From Pelethousia sp002409725 (GTDB lineage: Bacteria > Bacillota > Clostridia > Christensenellales > CAG-138), in assembly GCA_937915455.1 (NCBI GenBank), contig CALDNN010000210.1, positions 1-11,502 on the forward strand: a DNA stretch of 11,502 nucleotides. Reading direction: 5' to 3'. Shown in pieces: positions 5,891-11,502 of the stretch. Every line of letters begins with the position of its first letter. Position 1 is the stretch's first letter. The notes beneath the pieces were generated by a model. It did no database searches, was not told the DNA's origin, and saw only the letters and a list, made by a program, of their open reading frames with translations. Position numbers and translations under genes: made by a program.

Positions 5891-8800
5891 AACAGCCGTA
5901 CTTGCTCGGCCTGTCTGGCCCGGCAGGGCAGGCTTGCCGCCTTGAGGGGCAGCTCCGCCGCAAAGGGCGAGGCTTCCCCACCGCCGGTGAGGATTAATTC
6001 CTCGCGCGCACGGGTCATGCCCACGTAGAGCAGGCGGCGTTCCTCCTGCATATCCGTTTCCATTCCCTCCCGCTCCAATGGCAGCGCGCTGCGGTGCAGC
6101 CCGGCGAGAAAGACCACCGGGAACTCCAGGCCCTTAGCCCCGTGCAGGGTCATCAATCGCACGGCCCCGGAGGCGTAGATTTTGCCGGAAGCGCGGCGGA
6201 TATCCCCCTCTTGCCCCAAAATCAGGGTCTGCAAAAAGTCCGCCATGCGATCATGGAAGGCGGCGGCGTTGAGCAGGCGCTCCATAGCCTCCCCGCCCCC
6301 GTGCGCCTCTGCCCAAGCTTCCAGCAGGCGGCGGGGCTTTTCTTTTGCCAGCTTGGGCAAATATGCCTCGGCCTCGTCCAGCCAAAGGGCCAGGTGGCCA
6401 AAGCCGCCCAGGCTTTGCCGCAGGGCGGCGAGGTCGAGCGTTTCCATGGAAGCGACGGTTCGCGCCGCCTTCTCCCGCAAATCCTTGGGGCAGGCCCACA
6501 CCAGCTCCAGAGCGGCGCAGAGGGCTTGCGTATCCACTGGGGGGGCGGCGACCAGGGATGTGAAGAAAGCCAGCGTACCCCGCACTTTGTCGTCCTCCAA
6601 ATAATCCCCTCGGCCCAGAATCAGGCAAGGGATGCTGTCGTGCCGAAGGCAGCTTTCGATCAAATCGAGCTGGTGGTGGGTGCGGCAGAGCACGGCCATC
6701 TCGGAAAAGGCGCGCGTACCCTCGCCGCGCACGTTACCCTCGTGGGGCGCGCTGCCCCCTTGGGGTGTTGCCCCGGCCGCCAGCATATCCACGCCGCCTG
6801 TTATGCGGCCGATCTCCTTGGCAATCCACACCGCCTCGCTAAAAGGGCTATCCCCCTTCAGCAGGCGAACAGAAGCCCCGGAAGGGCAATGTGACTGCAG
6901 GCCGCGCGGCGCGCCGCCGTTGTGGCTGATAAGCGCTTCGGCCGCCTGCAAAATCTCGGGTGTGGAGCGGTAGTTTTCACCCAGGGTCAGGGTGACAAGC
7001 TCCGGCATTTCGGCTTTGAGCTCATCAAAACAATTGGCGCTGGCCCCCCGGAAGCCATAGATGGATTGATCCGGGTCGCCAATGACGAAAAGGCTTTGGC
7101 CGGCCGCGCTCCAATGATGCACCAACTGCCGCTGCACCGCGTTGATATCTTGAAATTCATCCACCAAAAGATAGTTGAAGCGGCGCTGTTTGGATACGTC
7201 CGTCTCCAGGGCTTCCAGCAGGAGATCGTCAAGGTCGCGGGCATTATGCGCTTGCAGCGCCTGGGCATAGGCATCGAGCAGGGCGGGGTCTATGCCCGCT
7301 TTCTCTGGGCTAAGCCCGGCCTTGGCCCTGCCAATGGCTTGCAGCACTTTGGCGGGCGGTTCCTTATCCCCCCGCGCGGCCATCACTTCGCGCAGAAGGG
7401 CCAGGGCCTCGCCCCGGCCCAGGAGGGCTTTAGGGGGCAACATATCCAGGCAGATGGCGTGGAAGGTGCCCACGGTCAGCCCCTTGGCCGCCCGCTTGCC
7501 GCCCAGCGCCGCCTCGATGCGACCGCGCAGCTCCTTGGCGGCCGCGTTGGTAAAGGTCACCGCCGTGATCTCCCCAGGCCGCACGCCCCGCTCTTGGATC
7601 AGCCAGAGGATGCGCGCGACCAGCGTGCCGGTTTTGCCCGTACCCGGCCCGGCGATTACGGCCACGGCCCGCTCTTCTGCCTTCGCCGCCCGCTTTTGAG
7701 CGGGGTTCAGGCCGGAGGGAGCGGTGGCTTCTTTCTTTTCTTCCTGCACGGGGGTCTGCTCCGCTTTGGGTGCTAGCGCTTGCTTCGCTTTCTTTTTCAA
7801 GCCCGGGGCGGCAAGATCCAGCAGAGCGGTTTGCCCTCGTAAAGCTTCTAGCTCGCCTGCGGCAAAGAGGGAGATCACACCGTATTCGCCATCGTATCCC
7901 GCTTCTCTCGTGACCTGTCCAGCCCGCAGGCGGCGGATGCCCTCGGCCAGGACCGGGCCGCCCGCCTGCTCGATATCCGAAAGCGACGCTTCCCGCAGGA
8001 TATAGAATTCCGGCCCCAGCGCGTGCAGCAGGGCAAAATAGGCCGCCTCGGTCTTTTTCGAGGTCGGCGCTAGGCCCAAGCTGGCGGCCACGACCTCGGG
8101 CAAGGGGGCCAGGCTTTCAAAGGGCTTGGCTTTGGGCGGTATGAAGCCCGCAGGCCGGTCGGCCAGGGCTTCCACCCGGTGCTCCACGCCGATGGTCAGC
8201 TTGCGGCCGCACACCGGGCAGCGCCCGCCAAGGGCGATGCTCTCTTGAGGCGTAAGCCGCACTCCGCAGGCGCGGTGGCCATCCAAATGATATTTGCCCT
8301 CCTCCGGGAAGAATTCCACCGTACCCAAAAGGCCCTCGCCCGTGGCCAGGATGTGCGATAAGCCCGCGTAGCTCAGGGGTCCATCCAATAGATTCGCCTC
8401 CCGGCCCAGCTTGGCCGGGGAGTGCGCATCCGAATTGGAAATTAGATTATAGCCATCCAGGCCGCTCACCCGCCAAATCATGGCCGGATCTGCCGAGAGG
8501 CCGGTCTCCAGGGCGCGGATATGGGGCGAAAGCTTGCCAAAGCATTCCTCCATGGAGGAAAAGCCGGAAAAGGCCCCCAGCACGGAAAAATGCGGCGTCC
8601 AGATATGGGCGGGAATGAAGATAGCCTCCGGGCAGCAATCAAGGGTGATCTCGAGCAGATCCTCGCTATCCAGCCCCAGGATGGGCCGCCCATCCGAATG
8701 GATATTGCCAATGACCTCCAGGCGGCGGGAGAGCGTTTCCGCAGCTTCCAAACTCGGTAGCAGGATGAGGTTATGCACCTTGCGGGTCTTGCCGGCGCGC

Positions 8801-9084
8801 TTGTAGATGCAGCTGATCTCGCCGGAAATCACGAAGCGGGGTTGCGTGGCCGCGCCCGCAGGGCCATCGGGCAGGCGTTCGCTTTCGCGCAGGGCGTAAA
8901 GGCCCGGTTCAGCCTCTTCCAGGCTGCTTTCCAGCTCCTGCCGCCAGGCGTGGTGGGTGAAATCTCCCGTACCCACCAGGGCGATGCCCTTATAGCGCGC
9001 CCACAGGTCGAGGTGGGGCGCGTCGCATGCGCGACTGGTGGCCATGGAATATTTGGAATGGATGTGCAAATCGGCGATATACAT
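5887..9084 (-). CDS. Endonuclease Q-like PHP nuclease fused to a UvrD/Rep (SF1A) DNA helicase
   Basis: A 1065-residue two-part protein. Residues 1 to about 427 match the endonuclease Q family (nicks DNA 5' of deaminated bases and abasic sites). They carry the PHP metal ligands: ADLHIHSKYS with H7 and H9, D41 in TGDFTHH, E89 in SGEI, H160 in PAHIW, and D219/H221 in NSDAHS. The zinc region has C273, C289 and C292 in GRCPVCGRKLTIGVEHRVEALADR (287-310). A Lys/Ala/Glu-rich linker (about 428-458) follows. Residues 459-1065 are a helicase: Q motif LNPAQKRA, Walker A AGPGTGKT (478-485), TFTNAAAKEL, VDEFQD (641-646), GDPDQSIYGFRGA (669-681), ENYRS (703-707), MTLHGAKGLEF (978-988) and LLYVGMTRAREEL (1018-1030). 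All catalytic motifs of both parts look intact. The start follows AAGGGAG (9091-9097) by six bases. It is probably co-transcribed with the RluA gene 24 bp upstream. Repair of deaminated DNA is inferred from the domains. Confidence 0.92.
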   Translation of the reverse strand: MYIADLHIHSKYSMATSRACDAPHLDLWARYKGIALVGTGDFTHHAWRQELESSLEEAEPGLYALRESERLPDGPAGAATQPRFVISGEISCIYKRAGKTRKVHNLILLPSLEAAETLSRRLEVIGNIHSDGRPILGLDSEDLLEITLDCCPEAIFIPAHIWTPHFSVLGAFSGFSSMEECFGKLSPHIRALETGLSADPAMIWRVSGLDGYNLISNSDAHSPAKLGREANLLDGPLSYAGLSHILATGEGLLGTVEFFPEEGKYHLDGHRACGVRLTPQESIALGGRCPVCGRKLTIGVEHRVEALADRPAGFIPPKAKPFESLAPLPEVVAASLGLAPTSKKTEAAYFALLHALGPEFYILREASLSDIEQAGGPVLAEGIRRLRAGQVTREAGYDGEYGVISLFAAGELEALRGQTALLDLAAPGLKKKAKQALAPKAEQTPVQEEKKEATAPSGLNPAQKRAAKAEERAVAVIAGPGTGKTGTLVARILWLIQERGVRPGEITAVTFTNAAAKELRGRIEAALGGKRAAKGLTVGTFHAICLDMLPPKALLGRGEALALLREVMAARGDKEPPAKVLQAIGRAKAGLSPEKAGIDPALLDAYAQALQAHNARDLDDLLLEALETDVSKQRRFNYLLVDEFQDINAVQRQLVHHWSAAGQSLFVIGDPDQSIYGFRGASANCFDELKAEMPELVTLTLGENYRSTPEILQAAEALISHNGGAPRGLQSHCPSGASVRLLKGDSPFSEAVWIAKEIGRITGGVDMLAAGATPQGGSAPHEGNVRGEGTRAFSEMAVLCRTHHQLDLIESCLRHDSIPCLILGRGDYLEDDKVRGTLAFFTSLVAAPPVDTQALCAALELVWACPKDLREKAARTVASMETLDLAALRQSLGGFGHLALWLDEAEAYLPKLAKEKPRRLLEAWAEAHGGGEAMERLLNAAAFHDRMADFLQTLILGQEGDIRRASGKIYASGAVRLMTLHGAKGLEFPVVFLAGLHRSALPLEREGMETDMQEERRLLYVGMTRAREELILTGGGEASPFAAELPLKAASLPCRARQAEQVRLF

Positions 9085-9108
9085 AGTGTTCTCCCTTGGG
9101 AAGGTCTT

Positions 9109-9999
9109 TTACAAAAATCCGTGTGCATGCGCCAGCGCCGCCATATCTGGCGGCAGGGGGGCCTCGAAATGCAGCCGTTCTCCCGTGAGCGGGTGGGTGA
9201 TTGAGAGGCCGCTCGCATGCAGGGCCGGGCGGGATATGGCCGGGCTTTCCTCGCCATAAAGCCAATCCCCGGCCAATGGATAGCCCAGAGCAGCCATGTG
9301 CAGCCGCAACTGGTGGGATCGGCCCGTGTGGGGGATCAGCCGCAAAAGCGTACAGCCCCTACTCCGTCCCAGCACGACGAATTCCGTGTGCGCACTTTGC
9401 CCATCCGCCCGCACGGCCCGCTTATATCTGGAGCCTTCGGCAAAGCCGATGGCCAGGCGGATGTGTCCCGCCTTTTCCGGCACCTCGCCTACGGCCAGGG
9501 CCAGGTATTCTTTTTGAAAGCCATCCGTGTGCAACTGGCGGCGCAAAAGCTCATGCATGTATCCGCTCTTGGCCCAGGTCATCAGGCCTGTAGTGCCCCT
9601 ATCCAGCCTGCTCACGGGGTGAGCGCCATCCTCCGGCGGCAGGTAGGCAGCGAGGGCGTTTTCCAGCGTCAGTTCGCCGGGGCAGCGGGTGGAGGCGTGC
9701 ACGGCGAGGCCCGCGGGCTTATCCAGAATGAGGAGATCTTCATCCTCCCAGATGATGGAAAGGGGATAAGCCATCGGCTCCGCCCGGGAAACCGGGTCGT
9801 CGCCCACCTCCGCGGTGAGGACATCCCCCGTCGCCGCCCGGGCGGTAGTATAGGCGCGCACGCCGTTGAGGCGGATGCCGGTCTCCCTGCGCTTGAGACG
9901 GGCGATAAGGGAATCGGAAAGCCCCAGCTCGCCTTTGAGCAGACTTTCCACGCTGCGGCCCGCCAGCACCGGGCCAATGGCCAATTCCCGCGTGCGCAT
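9109..9999 (-). CDS. RluA-family RNA pseudouridine synthase
   Basis: A 296-residue protein that isomerises uridine to pseudouridine in rRNA or tRNA. Residues 1 to about 65 look like the S4-type RNA-binding domain (SVESLLKGELGLSDSLIARL, with GIRLNGV after it), as in RluC/RluD-type enzymes. The catalytic domain has LILDKPAGLAVH (90-101), the active-site motif VSRLDRGTTGL with catalytic Asp133 (129-139), EYLALAVGE (164-172) and the late motif PHTGRSHQLRLHM (223-235). The family member cannot be set from sequence alone, so the modified position is unknown. The start at 9999 is chosen over an in-frame ATG at 10017, because GGAGG (10006-10010) falls six bases ahead of 9999 and would lie inside the longer frame. 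It is the first gene of a likely two-gene unit with the nuclease-helicase. Confidence 0.93.
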   Translation of the reverse strand: MRTRELAIGPVLAGRSVESLLKGELGLSDSLIARLKRRETGIRLNGVRAYTTARAATGDVLTAEVGDDPVSRAEPMAYPLSIIWEDEDLLILDKPAGLAVHASTRCPGELTLENALAAYLPPEDGAHPVSRLDRGTTGLMTWAKSGYMHELLRRQLHTDGFQKEYLALAVGEVPEKAGHIRLAIGFAEGSRYKRAVRADGQSAHTEFVVLGRSRGCTLLRLIPHTGRSHQLRLHMAALGYPLAGDWLYGEESPAISRPALHASGLSITHPLTGERLHFEAPLPPDMAALAHAHGFL

Positions 10000-10005
10000 G
10001 GCGCG

Positions 10006-10010
10006 CCTCC
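10006..10010 (-). promoter_or_regulatory. Ribosome binding site fixing the pseudouridine synthase start
   Basis: GGAGG on the minus strand (within AAAGGAGG) lies six bases before the ATG at 9999. The upstream ATG at 10017 would translate through this site and has no Shine-Dalgarno sequence of its own at normal distance. Confidence 0.85.
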
Positions 10011-10021
10011 TTTGCATATCA

Positions 10022-10044
10022 AAAAAGTGGCTGCGCCACTTTTT
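10022..10044. terminator. Bidirectional terminator-like hairpin in the leader of the pseudouridine synthase gene
   Basis: AAAAA-GTGGC (22-31 of this block), loop TGC, and GCCAC-TTTTT form a 10-bp stem with a three-base loop. Read on the minus strand the stem is followed by six T residues (10026-10021), and read on the plus strand by five (10040-10044), so it looks like an intrinsic terminator both ways. It sits only 12 bases upstream of the rluA-family ribosome site and downstream of the candidate promoter at 10077-10105. It may therefore attenuate that unit, or block antisense read-through. Confidence 0.6.
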
Positions 10045-10076
10045 GCGGTTTCAGGGATCTACTTATAATCCATAGT

Positions 10077-10105
10077 ATTTTACTATACCGCCCCGCTATG
10101 CGCAA
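10077..10105 (-). promoter_or_regulatory. Candidate promoter for the pseudouridine synthase / nuclease-helicase unit
   Basis: On the minus strand, TTGCGC (10105-10100) and TAAAAT (10082-10077) are 17 bases apart. Transcription would start near 10070 and pass through the hairpin at 10022-10044 before the ribosome site. The -35 lies in the left arm of the inverted repeat at 10099-10157. Confidence 0.4.
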
Positions 10106-10157
10106 GCGGCGCCCTGCCAATGGGCAGAGCCTATAAATGCCCAAAAAGGCTTGCGCA
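10099..10157. repeat. Inverted repeat with 9-bp arms between divergent promoters
   Basis: TGCGCAAGC (10099-10107) and GCTTGCGCA (10149-10157) are perfect reverse complements with 41 bases between them. A smaller hairpin, CTGCC-AATG-GGCAG (10114-10127), lies inside. Each arm contains the TTGCGC -35 box of one of the two divergent promoter candidates. This could be a shared regulator site or simply the result of two similar -35 boxes facing each other. Confidence 0.5.
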
Positions 10158-10178
10158 GCCAAATTTAGCGAGTATAAT
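10151..10178 (+). promoter_or_regulatory. Probable promoter of the SH3-repeat gene (distal)
   Basis: TTGCGC (10151-10156), a 16-base spacer and a consensus TATAAT (10173-10178) form a good sigma-A promoter. It would give a 5' leader of roughly 160 nt before the GTG at 10348. I see no riboswitch I can name in that leader. Confidence 0.5.
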
Positions 10179-10265
10179 AGAAGCAAGGTAATAGAGTGGA
10201 TATCTGGCGTACCTGCCATTTTCTTCATCGTTTACGGATTATTAAAACCTTATACACATTTTTGC

Positions 10266-10284
10266 ACCCTAAACAGGGTACAAT
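10266..10284 (+). promoter_or_regulatory. Palindrome overlapping a second -10-like box upstream of the SH3-repeat gene
   Basis: ACCCT-AAAC-AGGGT (10266-10279) is a perfect inverted repeat, and its last base starts TACAAT (10279-10284). The sequence after this box, AGAAGC, repeats the one after TATAAT at 10173-10178. TTGCAC at 10262-10267 is only 11 bases away, too close to serve as its -35, so a functional promoter here is uncertain. The palindrome could be an operator or a short RNA hairpin in the leader. Confidence 0.3.
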
Positions 10285-10333
10285 AGAAGCGTCCAAGGGC
10301 GTTCGTTCTCAGAGCCATGGATCTACCACTATT

Positions 10334-10340
10334 AAGGAGG
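10334..10340 (+). promoter_or_regulatory. Ribosome binding site fixing a GTG start
   Basis: AAGGAGG lies seven bases ahead of the GTG at 10348. It is the only well-placed start signal for the frame that encodes a signal peptide and SH3 repeats. The ATG at 10317 is in another frame and has no such site. Confidence 0.9.
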
Positions 10341-10347
10341 AATTATC

Positions 10348-11502
10348 GTGAACAAAAAAGTCTCCAAACTCCTCGCCCTGGCGATGGCTTTTGTGCTGGT
10401 GCTGAGCATGGCCGGCGTAGCGTTCGCCGAAACGTTCTACACCGCTTCCGGTTATGCCTATGCGACCGACGCGGTCAACGTTCGCTCCGGCCCGGATACC
10501 AGCTACAGCGTGCTGGGCTACTTCAGCCGGGGCGACCAGGTGACCGTCACCGGTACCGTCAGCACCGGGTGGACGCAGGTCCGCCTTCCCGGCGGCGTGC
10601 TGGGCTATGTGAATAGCAGCTACCTTTCCAGCACCTATCCGTCCGGCAGTTATTATCCCGCCCCCGTACCCAGCGGCACCAACTTTAGGGTGACCACCGC
10701 CGCCCTTAACATCCGCACCGGCCCGGGCACCAACTACAGCGTAATCGGCGTTCTCAGGAAGGGTGACCAGGTGACCCGCATCGGCCAGAGCGGCAAGTGG
10801 TTCCAGATCGCCTCATCCAACGGCTCCCAAGCCTGGGTATCCTCCAAATACCTCGCCAGCACAGACGGCGGCTACGACTATGTTGAGGATACCGTCTCCA
10901 CCACCATGTATGCTACCACGGGTGTAAACATCCGCTCCGGCCCCGGCACCAAATATAGCATCGTGGGTGGCCTTAACCGTGGCGACCGCGTGACTAAGAT
11001 CGGCAAGAGCGGCAACTGGACGAAGATTTCCTGGGGCAGCGGCAGCGCTTATGTTTACAGCAAGTACCTGCAGGGTTCTTGCGTTTCCGGCGGCAGTGGC
11101 TCCGGCTGGTATCAGCCCGCCCCCAGCAGCTATACCCGCTATACGACCAGCCTGCTGAATGTACGCACCGGCCCGGATACCAGCTACAGCAGCCTGGGCA
11201 CCGTTGGCCAGGGCCAGTCCGTGACCTGCGTGGGCACCTCCGGCGACTGGACGAAAATCATTTGGGGCGGCAACTACGGCTATGTTTACACCGCTTATCT
11301 TTCCAGCACCTATTACGGCAACGTTTGCCCCGGCGGCAGCGGCTGGTATAACGGCTGGTACTATGGCAGCAACGTACTTTGGGGCAGCGACCAGGTCTAC
11401 CTGCAGCGCAGCGCGGATCTGTATTCCACCAATAACGCCAGCACGACCAACTACGTGCGCACTCTTTCGCAGGGCACCCGTGTGACCCTCGTTTCCATAG
11501 AG
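10348..11502 (+). CDS. Secreted protein with tandem bacterial SH3 domains, 3' end beyond the window
   Basis: Only the first 385 residues are visible and the frame is open at the right edge. It begins at GTG with a Sec signal peptide: MNKKVSK, a hydrophobic core (8-24) and a likely cleavage after AFA (25-27). Four SH3_3-type repeats follow at about 38-95, 113-170, 187-245 and 264-320. Each carries (V/L)N(V/I)R(S/T)GP(D/G)T, then a G-D-x-V-T turn or its variant, a W at the end of the turn and YV/WV...YL at the end. The period is 73-77 residues. A diverged fifth unit (about 350-385) lacks the GP turn. The linkers are Ser/Gly/Tyr/Pro-rich. Such SH3b arrays usually bind cell-wall peptides and often accompany a C-terminal hydrolase or amidase, but no catalytic domain is in view. 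The function is therefore open: hydrolase, wall-binding protein or adhesin. Confidence 0.9.
   Translation, partial: MNKKVSKLLALAMAFVLVLSMAGVAFAETFYTASGYAYATDAVNVRSGPDTSYSVLGYFSRGDQVTVTGTVSTGWTQVRLPGGVLGYVNSSYLSSTYPSGSYYPAPVPSGTNFRVTTAALNIRTGPGTNYSVIGVLRKGDQVTRIGQSGKWFQIASSNGSQAWVSSKYLASTDGGYDYVEDTVSTTMYATTGVNIRSGPGTKYSIVGGLNRGDRVTKIGKSGNWTKISWGSGSAYVYSKYLQGSCVSGGSGSGWYQPAPSSYTRYTTSLLNVRTGPDTSYSSLGTVGQGQSVTCVGTSGDWTKIIWGGNYGYVYTAYLSSTYYGNVCPGGSGWYNGWYYGSNVLWGSDQVYLQRSADLYSTNNASTTNYVRTLSQGTRVTLVSIE
10489..11190 (+). repeat. Internal DNA repeats within the SH3-repeat gene
   Basis: A 21-base identical block, GGCCCGGATAC followed by CAGCTACAGC, occurs at 10489-10509 and 11170-11190, in SH3 units 1 and 4. 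CTTTCCAGCACCTAT also occurs after both units, at 10624-10638 and 11299-11313. Units 2 and 3 share a different version (AACATCCGC, then GGCACCAA). The identity at DNA level points to duplication or gene conversion within the gene. Confidence 0.8.

Noticed and set aside
6094..7776. Two long plus-strand frames (266 and 284 residues) opposite the nuclease-helicase gene
   Set aside because: The minus strand encodes intact helicase motifs here; the plus frames are low-complexity shadows.
9217..10068. A 283-residue plus-strand frame opposite the pseudouridine synthase gene
   Set aside because: It is the shadow of a gene with an intact catalytic motif and runs into the terminator-like hairpin; no ribosome site was seen.
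10064..10069. TATAAT on the plus strand as a promoter -10
   Set aside because: The only -35-like sequence, TTGCGG at 10043-10048, gives a 15-base spacer and overlaps the hairpin; the promoter at 10151-10178 is much better.
10019..10228. A 69-residue minus-strand frame in the intergenic region, with a hydrophobic stretch
   Set aside because: It overlaps the divergent promoter candidates and the hairpin, lacks a convincing ribosome site and resembles nothing I know.
10317..10616. An ATG-started plus-strand frame of 99 residues overlapping the SH3-repeat gene
   Set aside because: It is out of frame with the signal peptide and SH3 units, and the strong ribosome site points to the GTG at 10348.

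Overview
The window comes from a GC-rich bacterium, most likely a member of the Bacillota (Clostridia-like). This is inferred from strong AGGAGG-type ribosome binding sites, sigma-A-like promoters, a Gram-positive style Sec signal peptide followed by bacterial SH3 repeats, and citrate lyase genes of the anaerobic fermentative type. No rRNA, tRNA, CRISPR array, transposase or phage gene was seen.

Layout. Positions 1-126 are non-coding and hold a GC-rich hairpin. A TetR-family repressor gene (127-690, minus) is divergent from a tightly packed citrate lyase operon on the plus strand (941-5890): citD, citE, citF, citC and a fused citXG. Together these encode all three subunits of citrate lyase (acyl carrier protein, beta and alpha), the ligase that acetylates the carrier, and a fused protein that makes and attaches the 2'-(5''-triphosphoribosyl)-3'-dephospho-CoA prosthetic group. 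The product would be an active enzyme splitting citrate to acetate and oxaloacetate. No citrate transporter, oxaloacetate decarboxylase or usual cit regulator is in view.

The operon runs head-on, with overlapping stop codons, into a minus-strand pair: an RluA-family pseudouridine synthase (9109-9999) followed 24 bp later by a 1065-residue protein (5887-9084). The long protein joins an endonuclease Q-like PHP nuclease and its zinc-finger region to a UvrD/Rep superfamily 1A helicase. This fusion is the most interesting object in the window: its design suggests a single-protein machine for nicking and unwinding DNA at deaminated bases.

The 348-bp region 10000-10347 between the RluA gene and the last gene holds divergent promoter candidates whose -35 boxes lie in the arms of a 9-bp inverted repeat, a terminator-like hairpin just ahead of the RluA ribosome binding site, and a second promoter/palindrome candidate. 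The last gene (10348 to beyond the right edge, plus, GTG start) encodes a secreted protein built of at least four bacterial SH3 repeats plus the start of a diverged fifth, probably a cell-wall-binding protein. It is truncated by the window edge.
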